The notes beneath the pieces were generated by a model. The model did not search any database. It was given only the letters and a program-made list of their open reading frames with translations, and was not told where the DNA came from. Source: Acidaminobacterium chupaoyuni (GTDB lineage: Bacteria; Bacillota; Clostridia; Oscillospirales; Butyricicoccaceae). Taken from it: 64,000 nt of DNA. The translations under genes and the position numbers were made by a program. Positions 51,301-59,510 of this stretch are shown here, one piece after another. The DNA is taken from NCBI GenBank assembly GCA_047936785.1, contig CP176394.1, one strand, 5' to 3'. Each line of letters starts with the position of its first letter. Position 1 is the stretch's first letter.

Positions 51301-51881
51301 TTCTGGCTTCCGGCGAAGATGTAAACATCATGGTATTCGATACCGAAGTTTACTCTAACACCGGCGGACAGGCTTCCAAGGCTTCTCAGATCGGCCAGGT
51401 TGCGAAATTCGCGGCTGCCGGCAAGAACATCAAGAAGAAGGATCTGGCTGCCATCAGCATGTCTTATGGTTACATCTATACCGCTCAGATCGGTATGGGC
51501 GCTAACTACCAGCAGACAGTTCGTGCTCTGGTTGAAGCTGAAAGCTACAACGGTCCTTCGCTGGTCATTGGCTATGCTCCTTGCGAAATGCACGGCATCA
51601 AGGGCGGCATGGGCAATTCTCAGCTGGAAATCAAGGCCGCTGTGGAAGCCGGTTACTGGCATCTGTTCCGCTTTGATCCCAGACTTACCGAAGAGGGCAA
51701 GAACCCGTTCCAGATGGATAGCAAGGCTCCCTCTGCTTCCTATGAAGACTTCATCAAGAGAGAAGTTCGTTATACCTCTCTGGCTCGTTCCTTCCCCGAG
51801 AAGGCGGAAGCAATGTATCATCATGCTGCCGACGAAGCTCAGAAGAAGTATGCTCGCCTCGTAAAGCGCGCAGAAGACTAA
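48345..51881 (+). CDS. nifJ: Pyruvate:ferredoxin (flavodoxin) oxidoreductase
   Basis: A 1178-residue single-chain enzyme that oxidises pyruvate to acetyl-CoA and CO2 and reduces ferredoxin. Domains run in the usual order: the N-terminal pyrimidine-binding region (YPITPSSVMAELTD), domain II, the central gamma part, two 4Fe-4S ferredoxin motifs (CIQCNQCSYVCP and CMGCGLCANICP, about residues 690-765), then the thiamine diphosphate domain (GDGWAYDIGYGGVDH and YSNTGGQASKA). Further cysteines in ACAGCCETAY fit the proximal cluster. AGGAGG precedes the ATG. Codon use shifts to frequent, well-read codons, as expected for one of the most abundant proteins of a fermenting anaerobe. Confidence 0.98.
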   Translation: MARKMKSMDGNTAAAHVSYAFTDVASIYPITPSSVMAELTDAWSAHGQKNIFGQEVRVVEMQSEAGAAGAVHGSLAAGALTTTYTASQGLLLMIPNMYKIAGELLPGVIHCSARALASHALSIFGDHQDVMACRQTGFAMLAATNPQEVMDLGAVAHLAAIKGRVPFLHFFDGFRTSHEIQKVAQWDYEDLKEMVDMDAVAEFRARALNPEHPVLRGTAQNPDIFFQARESSNTYYNAIPGVVEEYMNKVNAKIGTNYQLFNYYGAPDAEHVIVAMGSVCDTIEEVIDYKLAHGEKVGLIKVRLYRPFIAEKFAAALPATAKTVAVLDRTKEPGALGEPLYLDVVAALNQTGRNVEIIGGRYGLGSKDTPSSNIFAVYDNMNSKEMKRQFTIGINDDVTHLSLKDPENCPDTTPEGTVSCKFWGLGGDGTVGANKNSIKIIGDHTDLYAQAYFDYDSKKTGGLTVSHLRFGKNPLRSPYLVSRADFVACHNPSYVTKYDMVQDVKPGGTFLLNCQWTVEDLNKHLPASMKAYIANNNIKFYTVNAIDKAREIGMGKRTNTILQSAFFKLANLIKIEDAVEYMKAAAKKTYGAKGDAIVEMNYKAIDAGVDAIVEVKVPADWKNAKDEVVEHHYEGRPEVVDFVKNVLNPIAAQKGNDLPVSTFAKAADGTFPLGVSAYEKRGVAVDVPEWNPANCIQCNQCSYVCPHATIRPFAFSAEEMKNAPAAVKGKKMLGKGCEDLTFVMTVDPLDCMGCGLCANICPAPNKALVMKPLESQMDQQPVFDYAVEHVTEKETPFAIDTVKGSQFKQPLLEFSGACAGCCETAYARLITQLFGDRMNIANATGCSSIWGGSAPATPYTINRQGRGPAWANSLFEDNAEFGLGMAIATRQLRERLAAKVKTLMEGTECSEAKAACQNYLDTLHNSAASRKATDALIPVLEAAAKKGCELSAEILKDKDFLAKRSIWIFGGDGWAYDIGYGGVDHVLASGEDVNIMVFDTEVYSNTGGQASKASQIGQVAKFAAAGKNIKKKDLAAISMSYGYIYTAQIGMGANYQQTVRALVEAESYNGPSLVIGYAPCEMHGIKGGMGNSQLEIKAAVEAGYWHLFRFDPRLTEEGKNPFQMDSKAPSASYEDFIKREVRYTSLARSFPEKAEAMYHHAADEAQKKYARLVKRAED

Positions 51882-51909
51882 TCTTCTCTGCCTTGAACTG
51901 ATGAAAAAC

Positions 51910-51946
51910 CAAAATCGCCCCGATCTTCGGATCGGGGCGATTTTCT
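51910..51946 (+). terminator. Terminator of the PFOR gene
   Basis: AAAATCGCCCCGAT pairs with ATCGGGGCGATTTT around CTTCGG, followed by CTTTT. The 51950-52154 stretch behind it shows no gene. Confidence 0.92.
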
Positions 51947-52154
51947 TTTGCCTCACAGAAGGCGGCCATATGATTTGTCATCTGTTTTGCCGCGTTCTCT
52001 ATAGAATGCGACGATTGGTGAAAGCATCCTTCACAGCGGGTCGGCAGGCCGGGCTCTGCTGCCGAAAGAAATCACTGCCTTAGAATCTTAGGAAATCATG
52101 GCCATAAAAAAGCAAAGCACAACCGCCGCGATAGCAGCCCATCGTTTGGCGCGC

Positions 52155-52691
52155 TTAAACGACCATCATGGCAATGCCGATCACCGCGGCGATGATGCCG
52201 CCCACCCGGGTCAGCGAAAGCGCGGCTTCCGAAGGCTCGGCATCTTTGAATCGCCAGCCATAACCGAGATACCATGCCGTTTTAGGCCAAACGGCGTTAA
52301 AAACGCCGATCACGATCAAGAAGAAAATTAAAACCACATTGCGCGGTTCCCGCGATGAAGCGCCGCCGTTTCTTTCATATAAAGCATCGATCAAAACACG
52401 GCCCGGGTCATATTGCGTTTCGGAATAATTCTCGCTGTAACCCCCGGCACCGGAATTCCCGTTTTGCTGCCACCAGTAGGTTGCGCCGTTGGGATAGACG
52501 ATCTCCGTCCTGTCACCCGTCACCTGATAGTGATAAACTGTTTCGCCATGGGTGATGGTTTGTTTCTCGGTATCCACCACATAAGTTTCGCCGCCAAAAA
52601 CAGCAACATCGGAAGAAGTTTTCTTTTGGCATCCGCCCATCATCAGCAGACACGCCATGCACAGCGTGAAAAGAACCATTCTCCTTGACAT
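52155..52691 (-). CDS. Lipoprotein with C-terminal DUF6199-like membrane domain
   Basis: A 178-residue protein with a lipoprotein signal (MSRRMVLFTLCMACLLMMGG followed by cysteine at residue 21). A short outer domain follows (GGETYVVDTEKQTITHGETVY), and a C-terminal pair of membrane helices flanks GWRFKDAEPSEAALSLTRVGG, which resembles the DUF6199 pattern. The ATG at 52691 has AAAGGG at a workable distance; 52700 is an alternative with too little spacing. Function unknown. No terminator seen behind it. Confidence 0.65.
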   Translation of the reverse strand: MSRRMVLFTLCMACLLMMGGCQKKTSSDVAVFGGETYVVDTEKQTITHGETVYHYQVTGDRTEIVYPNGATYWWQQNGNSGAGGYSENYSETQYDPGRVLIDALYERNGGASSREPRNVVLIFFLIVIGVFNAVWPKTAWYLGYGWRFKDAEPSEAALSLTRVGGIIAAVIGIAMMVV

Positions 52692-52707
52692 TTCATCCAT
52701 CCCTTTC

Positions 52708-53319
52708 TTATCTTTTGTTGCTCGTGGGTTCCAAAAAATCTTCCCCCTGCCAGAAGCGACGACAGAGAAGGTTGCCCGCAATTTTTTGTTCAACTTTGAT
52801 GATCTGCGCGGGTGAGGGCTTTATAGGCCATTCGGCCAGAAAAAGCAGCGTTTCACGGTTGCCGCCCATCACGGCCAGACCGCCTGTTTCCAAAACCGCC
52901 TTTTCGGCTTCGTTGACCGCGCTGCCCGCTTCCAAAAGATCAAGCAGTTTCCATCCTTCGCCCTGCGGCAGAGCCACGCCGTTGATTTCACAAACCCTCA
53001 CCAAACCGTTTTCGCAGACTCCCGAAACGCACCACCTCAAATTATCCACGATCCCGGTGACACGGATCAGGCCGGCTGGCGCATTTTTTTCGAACGGCGG
53101 CGTATCAAAAACGCGCGTTCCCGCGGTTTCGGCAGAAGCCGGCATCTCATCTGAAAACGGCAGGGCAAGGCACCCGCGCACCAGCGCCGCCAGCCGCCGC
53201 GGATGCTCGGGCGTTTCCCGCTGGGCGCGGTCAAAAGTGCACAGCAGCTGCGGCGGCGCCCCGCCCATCAGAAAAGAGGCAAATCGCCCAAACCGCCAAA
53301 CCGCCCGATAAACTTCCAT
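52708..53319 (-). CDS. Unknown protein, 203 residues
   Basis: I do not recognise this protein. It is predicted soluble, with an N-terminal half rich in arginine and a hydrophobic C-terminal segment (TLLFLAEWPIKP). No catalytic motif is seen. GGGGG precedes the ATG. It lies between RidA and the lipoprotein on the same strand, with only 16 bases to the latter, so the two may be co-transcribed. Confidence 0.65.
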   Translation of the reverse strand: MEVYRAVWRFGRFASFLMGGAPPQLLCTFDRAQRETPEHPRRLAALVRGCLALPFSDEMPASAETAGTRVFDTPPFEKNAPAGLIRVTGIVDNLRWCVSGVCENGLVRVCEINGVALPQGEGWKLLDLLEAGSAVNEAEKAVLETGGLAVMGGNRETLLFLAEWPIKPSPAQIIKVEQKIAGNLLCRRFWQGEDFLEPTSNKR

Positions 53320-53339
53320 GGTTTTCCCCCTTATAACGC

Positions 53340-53375
53340 AAAACGGGCTTCCCGTTGATAGAAAGCCCGTCTGTT
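53340..53375 (-). terminator. Terminator after ridA
   Basis: ACGGGCTT pairs with AAGCCCGT around an 11-base loop just past the ridA stop; the following T-run is short. Confidence 0.55.
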
Positions 53376-53376
53376 T

Positions 53377-53724
53377 TTATTTCAGCGCCGCGATCACAGA
53401 CATTTCTACCAAAATGCTTTCCGCCGCCATTTTTGCTTCCACACAAGCGCGTGCCGGTGCGATGGTTTCGTTTGTCCAGGTATCCCACACCGCGTTCATC
53501 TCTTGAAACAGCGCCATATCGCGCACATAAATCGTCGTGCTGAGGATATGCTCTTTATCAGAGCCGTATTTTTCTAAAAGCTCTTCGATTTTTTTCAGAA
53601 CCGCTTTTGTCTGGCCCGCCATGGTGGTTTCTTCTCTGCTGGTCTGGCCGCAAAGATAAATGGTATCGCCATGCACCACGGCGCGGCTCATTCTTTGATT
53701 GCTTTCAAAACGCTTAATTTCCAT
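53377..53724 (-). CDS. ridA: RidA family enamine/imine deaminase
   Basis: A 115-residue YjgF/YER057c/UK114 protein forming trimers that hydrolyse reactive 2-aminoacrylate, the intermediate released by PLP enzymes. Family features: GDTIYLCGQTS near residue 21 and a C-terminal arginine-containing IAPARACVEAKMAAESILVEM, where Arg is the usual substrate-binding residue. AGGA precedes the ATG at 53724. Confidence 0.9.
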   Translation of the reverse strand: MEIKRFESNQRMSRAVVHGDTIYLCGQTSREETTMAGQTKAVLKKIEELLEKYGSDKEHILSTTIYVRDMALFQEMNAVWDTWTNETIAPARACVEAKMAAESILVEMSVIAALK

Positions 53725-53906
53725 AATGATTCCTTTCGTGTTGGCGGCGACAGACCTGTTTTTAAAAATCCGGTCCTTGCCGCGGTTTATCATCCATGTT
53801 CGCTTTTTCTTATTTTACATGATATTTCATTTCATGGGAACCTTTTTTCCGTTTTTGCGTCAAAAAAAAGCTTCCAATTTTCTTCTCTACATGGATAAGT
53901 TTCACA

Positions 53907-53935
53907 TTGTGACCTTTCTGTTTTTATGGTAGAAT
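53907..53935 (+). promoter_or_regulatory. Promoter of the O-antigen-ligase-like gene
   Basis: TTGTGA (53907-53912) and TAGAAT (53930-53935) are 17 bases apart, 46 bases before the start codon. Confidence 0.7.
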
Positions 53936-53980
53936 ATGCTTGTATTCTTTTACCGATGTAAATTTGATTGGAGTGATTTC

Positions 53981-55315
53981 ATGCAAAAAACGGTGGACAA
54001 GCTGGAAAAATTCTTCTGGCTGTTTTTATTCATCAATCCTTTTCTCGATATCGGGAACGGTATTTTTATCAGCGCTATGGAAGAGATCAAGGGCCTGACA
54101 TGGGAACAGATCGGTTTGCCCGTGACCCCCAGCCTTGTCATTCGCATGGTGGTTCTTTTATTGTTCGGCGCTTACATTATCATGCAAAAAGACAAAAAAG
54201 CGTTTCGCGCCATTTTACCCATCGGCGCCGCCTGGCTGCTTTCCGTCATAGGCGAAGTTATTTGGCCCCCCAAAGAATTCGCTCTTTTTACAGATATCCA
54301 GTATGTAGCCCGCTTTGGCTATAATGTGGTGATCCTGTTTGTTTATTGGAGCCTGTTCCGCCACAGCCGTTTGAGCAAAAACGACTTGCTGAAAAAGCTC
54401 AATTCCATTATCACCTTCACTTTAACGGTTCTTTCCAGCTCCATTCTGATCGCTTATATTTTCGGCGCGGGTTACACGACCTATGCCGATCGTTTCAGCC
54501 TGCGCGGTTCCCGCGGCTTTTTCTATTCGGGCAATGATATCACGGCCATCCTGATGGCGCTGCTGCCTATCGCCATGTGCACTTTTATGACGCTGGTCAA
54601 AAAAGGCGACAACATGAAGCGTTCCAAGCAGTTCTATTATGCATATGCCCCCGCCGCCACGCTGACCACTCTTTTCGTCATCGGCACAAAGACCGCTTTT
54701 CTTTCCGCGGGCGTCAGTGTTGTGGCGCTGACCTTGTGGGCTTTGGTAAAGGCGCGCAAAACAAAAGATTACACTCTTCTCAAACGCATCGGCATTATTT
54801 TATTGATCGCCTTTGCCATCCTGCTGATCCTTGCCATTGTTTCCACCAGCAATGTTTTCGCCGATATCTCTGAATCGATGTCGATCATCAAAAAGATCAA
54901 AGATGAAACGGGCGGAACCAATGCTTTGATGAGCGGCCGCCAGAACAAGCTGGCACATGCCTTCAAAGATTACAGAAACGGCGGGGTTTATAAATGGCTG
55001 TTCGGCGTGAGCCGCGGAAGCCAGATCGCCATTATTGAAATGGATATTATGGAAGTGTTCTGCTATTATGGCCTGTTTGGTCTGGTCTGCTTCCTGCTGC
55101 CTTATGTATCGGTGGGCGTGGCGTTCCTGCGCCGCTTCTTCCGTTCGCGTGATCTGTTCTCGTTTGCCGTGTTCCTTGCGCTGGGCCTTTGCGCGGGATA
55201 TCTTTTCATCGCAGGTCATATTCTGTTCAGCGTAACTTCCGGCTTCTATTTCTCGCTGCTGCTGCTTTATGGCAAGCTGATCTACAGCGATGATTACCAA
55301 AACGAAACCTTATAA
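53981..55315 (+). CDS. O-antigen ligase/polymerase-like membrane protein
   Basis: A 444-residue polytopic membrane protein with about eleven helices. A larger loop (about residues 290-350) includes MSGRQNKLAHAFKDYRNGG, similar to the outer loop of the Wzy_C/RfaL O-antigen ligase family. These proteins join or polymerise undecaprenyl-linked glycans; in a Gram-positive this points to cell-wall polysaccharide or teichoic acid-like polymer. The ATG at 53981 has GGAG nine bases upstream; the earlier one at 53936 lies on the -10 element. Stands alone, without the usual glycosyltransferase neighbours. Confidence 0.8.
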   Translation: MQKTVDKLEKFFWLFLFINPFLDIGNGIFISAMEEIKGLTWEQIGLPVTPSLVIRMVVLLLFGAYIIMQKDKKAFRAILPIGAAWLLSVIGEVIWPPKEFALFTDIQYVARFGYNVVILFVYWSLFRHSRLSKNDLLKKLNSIITFTLTVLSSSILIAYIFGAGYTTYADRFSLRGSRGFFYSGNDITAILMALLPIAMCTFMTLVKKGDNMKRSKQFYYAYAPAATLTTLFVIGTKTAFLSAGVSVVALTLWALVKARKTKDYTLLKRIGIILLIAFAILLILAIVSTSNVFADISESMSIIKKIKDETGGTNALMSGRQNKLAHAFKDYRNGGVYKWLFGVSRGSQIAIIEMDIMEVFCYYGLFGLVCFLLPYVSVGVAFLRRFFRSRDLFSFAVFLALGLCAGYLFIAGHILFSVTSGFYFSLLLLYGKLIYSDDYQNETL

Positions 55316-55327
55316 AAGCAAAACATG

Positions 55328-55365
55328 AAAAACGGTGCAGTTCCAATCGAGCTGCACCGTTTCTT
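55328..55365. terminator. Terminator between converging genes
   Basis: AAACGGTGCAG pairs with CTGCACCGTTT around a short loop, followed by CTTTCT, between the O-antigen-ligase-like gene and the PAS regulator. Confidence 0.8.
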
Positions 55366-55388
55366 TCTGCTTTGCTATGCACTTTGCT

Positions 55389-57395
55389 TTAAAAAAGGCT
55401 TTTGCCTGTCAGTTCGCCCAGGGTCGATTCCCCCCAGCTGTAGTTGGAAAGATAGCTGCCTTTGAACAGCGGGGCGAATTCTTCTTTGCCCGTGAGGTAA
55501 TCATACAGGTCGCATTGCACCTTTTCGCCCGCGATTCGCCGCTTGCCGTCTACCGATTCCACAATATCGGCAATTCCATATTCTTCAAGGATGTTTTTCA
55601 GCCGCAGCGCCACCTTGCGATAACGCGAAAGAGTCACCGCGCTGGCGGGTTCTTCGGGCCACAAAAAGCTGATGGCTTCATCCGATGAGATATAGCCGCC
55701 CCTGCGATCGACCAGCAGCGCCAACAGTTCCTTGGCTTTTTCACTGCGGAAAGCCACCGATCTTTCGCCGACGAAAACATCGAAATAGCCGAAGGTGCGA
55801 ATATATACCGGCTTCTTTTCAGGCTGTTTGTTTTCGCCTGTTTTCCGGTCGAGATTATAAAGCATGATATAACGCGTTTCGCTGCCATCCGCCGATCTTT
55901 GGGAACAGATGGCTTTGATGCGCCGTTCTGTTTTGGTGTTGAGATCGAAATAGGTAAATTCAGCCTCGCCGTTTTTCAAAAGCTCATTGACCGCTTCATA
56001 GGTGGCGGGGCTGCGGGCGATAAAATCTTTGATGGGGTTCTTTTGCTTCATCATCGCCACCCATTCTTCTTCGGTGACGCCGAAAAACTGATAAACATTC
56101 CCGCTGCCGTAAAGCGGGGTCACCATGCCCTCTTTGATCTCAAAAGCCGCCACGCCCTCTGTGAACTGCATGACGAACCCCTGCATGTTTTCATTCATGT
56201 TCTTCAGGGTTTTGTTTTCATTGATCAGTTGCTGGTTGATATCCTGTTCGGCCTTGTTGCGGCAACAGAACAGATGGAGGTTTTCTTCGATCTTGATCAC
56301 GATGCCGCTATAGGTTTCAAGCTGGCCGCGCGAAGAAAGGGCGCGATAGTCGATCTGCGCCAGCGCGGAAGCGGAATTTGAAAATTTGTTTTCGATAAGG
56401 TTTTCAAAATACCGTCTTACGGCCTCTTTATCTTCCTCGAATACCGTGCTGTCGATCCATTTTTCGGTGGCTTCTTTCATCTGCATGGGAATTCCCTGCA
56501 GCCATTTGAACATGGAAGACTTTTCGCCATACAGGCATTTCACCGTGCCTTCCGCCAGATCATATTCGAAGATCATATCATAAACATCGGTCAGCGCTTG
56601 CAGATAGCGGCTGATCTCTTCGCTTTTTTTCTGATAATACCGCTCGGAAATATCCATGCAGACGCTTTGGAATTCTTCCTGCCCCTGTTCGTTGACGGTT
56701 TTGGTGACCCAGCCGAACAGGCATCCCTTTGTGCCATCGGCCCGCTGAACGATGATCTCGCCGGCAAGCGGCGCGCCATAGGTATAAACGCGGTTCAAAT
56801 AAAGGGCAAACCTGCGCCGTTCTTCCATGGGGATCATGAAATAAATATTCTGGCGGTAAAGTTCCAGATAATCGATCTCGCCGTCTTTCCCCTTTTTCAG
56901 ATGGAGGATCTCCAGCATATGGTCGTTGATATAAGTGATCTTCGGCTGCTTTTCACAGGTATATTTCAAAAACCCGCAGGACATGGTCTCATTGAGAAAA
57001 CGCAGATTCTCATTGGCGGTTTTCAAATGGGTGATATCCGTAAGGATGGAAATGCCCAGCCGCGTTCCATCTTCGGCATCCACCGTGACGATGGTATCGC
57101 TGAAAAAGATCAAGCCGCCATCTTTTTTGACCATGCGATATTCAAAAGTTCTGTTCCCCAGTTCGGCCGCCGCTTCACGCAAAAAAGTCAAATACCCTTC
57201 CCGGTCGCAGGCATAGATCGCCTGAACATAAAGCGACCCATCGTCGCTCAGCAGTTCGGCTTGCTCATACCCCAGCATTCGGCAAAGGTTTTGGCTGACA
57301 TATTCCAGACGGATGGATTCCCCAAAGCGATATTGGTGGAACCCATTCAGCTGTTCACGCATCACTTTTTCAAAAAAAGCATTCGGTTTGGTCAT
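55389..57395 (-). CDS. Multi-PAS one-component regulator with C-terminal winged helix
   Basis: A 668-residue soluble protein. Three or four PAS-like domains run from about residue 10 to 520 (YRMVKKDGGLIFFSDTIV with LGISILTDITHL ends the first; FQSVCMDISERYY ends the second). A linker precedes a DNA-binding domain from about 535 (IRTFGYFDVFVGERSVAFRS then KAKELLALLVDRRGGYISSD), which resembles the OmpR/SARP-type winged helix of bacterial transcriptional activators. There is no kinase, cyclase or receiver domain, so it seems to couple sensing straight to DNA. AGGAG precedes the ATG. It faces away from the fab operon, and its promoter lies next to acpS. Ligands and targets unknown. Confidence 0.8.
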   Translation of the reverse strand: MTKPNAFFEKVMREQLNGFHQYRFGESIRLEYVSQNLCRMLGYEQAELLSDDGSLYVQAIYACDREGYLTFLREAAAELGNRTFEYRMVKKDGGLIFFSDTIVTVDAEDGTRLGISILTDITHLKTANENLRFLNETMSCGFLKYTCEKQPKITYINDHMLEILHLKKGKDGEIDYLELYRQNIYFMIPMEERRRFALYLNRVYTYGAPLAGEIIVQRADGTKGCLFGWVTKTVNEQGQEEFQSVCMDISERYYQKKSEEISRYLQALTDVYDMIFEYDLAEGTVKCLYGEKSSMFKWLQGIPMQMKEATEKWIDSTVFEEDKEAVRRYFENLIENKFSNSASALAQIDYRALSSRGQLETYSGIVIKIEENLHLFCCRNKAEQDINQQLINENKTLKNMNENMQGFVMQFTEGVAAFEIKEGMVTPLYGSGNVYQFFGVTEEEWVAMMKQKNPIKDFIARSPATYEAVNELLKNGEAEFTYFDLNTKTERRIKAICSQRSADGSETRYIMLYNLDRKTGENKQPEKKPVYIRTFGYFDVFVGERSVAFRSEKAKELLALLVDRRGGYISSDEAISFLWPEEPASAVTLSRYRKVALRLKNILEEYGIADIVESVDGKRRIAGEKVQCDLYDYLTGKEEFAPLFKGSYLSNYSWGESTLGELTGKSLF

Positions 57396-57455
57396 AAAGC
57401 TCTCCTACAAAAAAGCAAAGAATCGGCCGCCGACGCGGCAGGGTGATTTTTGAAA

Positions 57456-57484
57456 AGTATATCACAATTGGGGCCGCCCGTCAA
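57456..57484 (-). promoter_or_regulatory. Sigma-A promoter of the multi-PAS regulator gene
   Basis: TTGACG (57479-57484) and TATACT (57456-57461) on the minus strand are 17 bases apart, in the gap just behind acpS. Confidence 0.8.
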
Positions 57485-57495
57485 AAGCCCGGCCG

Positions 57496-57864
57496 CTATT
57501 GCGCCACGGCAAAAGCCAGCGCGGCCGTCGCTTCATGGGAAATGCTCAGTTGGATGCTGCTGCAGCCGTTTTTTTCAAAAACCGCCTTTGCGCCGCCGTG
57601 GAGTTTGACCACCGGCGCACCTTTTTCATTATGGTCGATTTCGATATCCAGCATTCCAAACCCGGCAAAACCCGTGCCCAGCGCTTTGCTCACCGCCTCT
57701 TTGGCCGCCCAGATGCCGGCGGCCCTTTGTGAAGATCCCTCCGCAAAGCACTGTTGTTCCCGCGGGGTATATACCTTTTCAAGGAACCGCGGCTTTTGCA
57801 GCAGCGGCTCCAGCCGGCTGATCGAAACGATATCGCACCCGATCCCCGTTATCACCGTGTTCAT
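57496..57864 (-). CDS. acpS: Holo-[acyl-carrier-protein] synthase
   Basis: A 122-residue phosphopantetheinyl transferase that activates acyl carrier protein using coenzyme A. GIGCDIVSISRLE at the N-terminus and WAAKEAVSKALGTG carry the metal-binding Asp and Glu. The ATG at 57864 overlaps the upstream stop by four bases (ATGA). Last gene of the fatty acid synthesis operon. Confidence 0.95.
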   Translation of the reverse strand: MNTVITGIGCDIVSISRLEPLLQKPRFLEKVYTPREQQCFAEGSSQRAAGIWAAKEAVSKALGTGFAGFGMLDIEIDHNEKGAPVVKLHGGAKAVFEKNGCSSIQLSISHEATAALAFAVAQ

Positions 57865-59510
57865 AACGAGCATTTCTCCTGTTCCTGTTTGCGCAAAACG
57901 GTTTTTCTGATTTTTCCGCTGATGGTCTTCGGCATTTCCTTCACGAATTCGATCATGCGGATCCACTTATATTCGGCGAGTTTCCGGTTGCAGAATTCTT
58001 TGATCTCCTGCTCGAGTTCTTTTGAAGCAACTTCTTCCCCCGCCAGAACCACCACGGCTTTGATGGCCTGCCCGCGAAGCGCATCGGGCACGCCGATGAC
58101 ACTGCATTCCGCCACGGCGGGATGTTCCATCAGCACATTTTCCACTTCATAAGGCCCCACGCGGAACCCGCCCGTTTTGATGATATCATCAAAACGCCCG
58201 TGGAACCAATATTGCCCGCTTTCATCCTGATAAGCCGCGTCGCCCGTGTGATAAACGCCGCCGCGCCACACATGGCGATATTGCTCTTCCTGATCGAGAT
58301 ATCCGCAGAAAATGCCGATCTGCCTGCCGTTTTCAGGCGGCACGATCACCACTTCCCCGATCTCGCCCCGCCGAACCTTCAGCCCCTGACGATCATGCAG
58401 CTCGATTTGGTAAAGCGGAGAAGCCTGGCCCATGGAGCCTTCGATAGGCGTCTGGCCTTTGAAATTCGCCATCAGCAAAGTGGTTTCCGTCTGCCCGTAT
58501 CCTTCGCAGAGGGGGATGCCCGTTTTTTCGGTGAAGCGGCGAAAAACTTCGGGCGCCAGCATTTCTCCTGCGGTGGTGGCGTGACGCAGCGTGGGCATTT
58601 CGGGAATCCCCTTGCGCACAAGATAACGATAGACCGTGGGCGGCGCGCAAAAAGAAGTGACGCCATAGCGGTTGATGAGCGTTGTCAGCTGTTTGGGATC
58701 GAAATTATCGAAATCACACACCATCACGGCGCTTCCCACCAGCCATTGGCCATAGATCTTGCCCCAGGATGCTTTCGCCCAGCCCGTTTCGGCCACCGTC
58801 AGATGCAGCCCGTTTTCTTCGGCCTGCTGCCAATATTTCGCGGTGACGATATGCGCCAGCGGATAAGAAAAATCATGGATGACCCCCTTGGGGTATCCCG
58901 TGGTGCCCGAAGTGAAATAAAGCAGCATGGGGTCGCTCGCAAAAGTTTCATGCCGCGCCAGTTCCGTGCTCTCCCCCTGCATGGCGTTCTTGAAATTTTC
59001 AAAGCCTTCCGCCTGCCCCACCGCCCACAGCTTGCAGGTGGCTTCGGCCTGGCGCAGCGCTTCTCTGATTTTCTCCGGCACTTCATTTTGCACGGTGCAG
59101 AGGATGCCATCCACTTTGGCCGCGCGGATGCGATAAACAAAATCGGAAACCGTCAGCATATGGGTGGCGGGGATCATTGTGACCCCCAGTTTATGCAGAG
59201 CCACCGCCACGAACCAATATTCGTAATGGCGTTTTAAAACCACCATCACGCGGTCGCCGCGCTTGAGCCCCGCTTTTTCAAACATATTGGCCGCCTGATT
59301 GCTGTATTTTCTGATTTCTTCAAAAGAAAACCGATGTTCTTCGTTTTCGGTGTTACACCACACCAACGCTGTTTTCTGAGGCTCTTCTTCTGCGATGGCA
59401 TCCACCACATCATAACCGAAATTGAAACGGTCGGAATATTCCAGACGGATCTCTTTCAGCTGGCCCGATGCATCGGTGATCTCTTTGCAAAAATTACGGT
59501 AGATACTCAT
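57861..59510 (-). CDS. Acyl-CoA synthetase (AMP-forming, ACS/MACS type)
   Basis: A 549-residue adenylate-forming ligase. The phosphate loop is YFTSGTTGYPKG (near residue 180), GYGQTET is the second core motif, and the C-terminal lysine that completes adenylation is in PKTISGKIRK. Similar to acetyl-CoA synthetase-like and medium-chain acyl-CoA synthetases, so it would activate a short or medium carboxylic acid. The ATG at 59510 has AGGAG upstream and overlaps the accA stop by four bases, locking it to fatty acid synthesis genes. Possibly supplies primer acyl-CoA for branched or odd-chain lipids (inference). Confidence 0.9.
   Translation of the reverse strand: MSIYRNFCKEITDASGQLKEIRLEYSDRFNFGYDVVDAIAEEEPQKTALVWCNTENEEHRFSFEEIRKYSNQAANMFEKAGLKRGDRVMVVLKRHYEYWFVAVALHKLGVTMIPATHMLTVSDFVYRIRAAKVDGILCTVQNEVPEKIREALRQAEATCKLWAVGQAEGFENFKNAMQGESTELARHETFASDPMLLYFTSGTTGYPKGVIHDFSYPLAHIVTAKYWQQAEENGLHLTVAETGWAKASWGKIYGQWLVGSAVMVCDFDNFDPKQLTTLINRYGVTSFCAPPTVYRYLVRKGIPEMPTLRHATTAGEMLAPEVFRRFTEKTGIPLCEGYGQTETTLLMANFKGQTPIEGSMGQASPLYQIELHDRQGLKVRRGEIGEVVIVPPENGRQIGIFCGYLDQEEQYRHVWRGGVYHTGDAAYQDESGQYWFHGRFDDIIKTGGFRVGPYEVENVLMEHPAVAECSVIGVPDALRGQAIKAVVVLAGEEVASKELEQEIKEFCNRKLAEYKWIRMIEFVKEMPKTISGKIRKTVLRKQEQEKCSL

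Noticed and set aside
48270..51956. A 1228-codon open frame antisense to the PFOR gene
   Set aside because: It has no ribosome site, reads as low-complexity shadow protein, and exactly mirrors the strongly biased codon use of the highly expressed PFOR gene on the plus strand.
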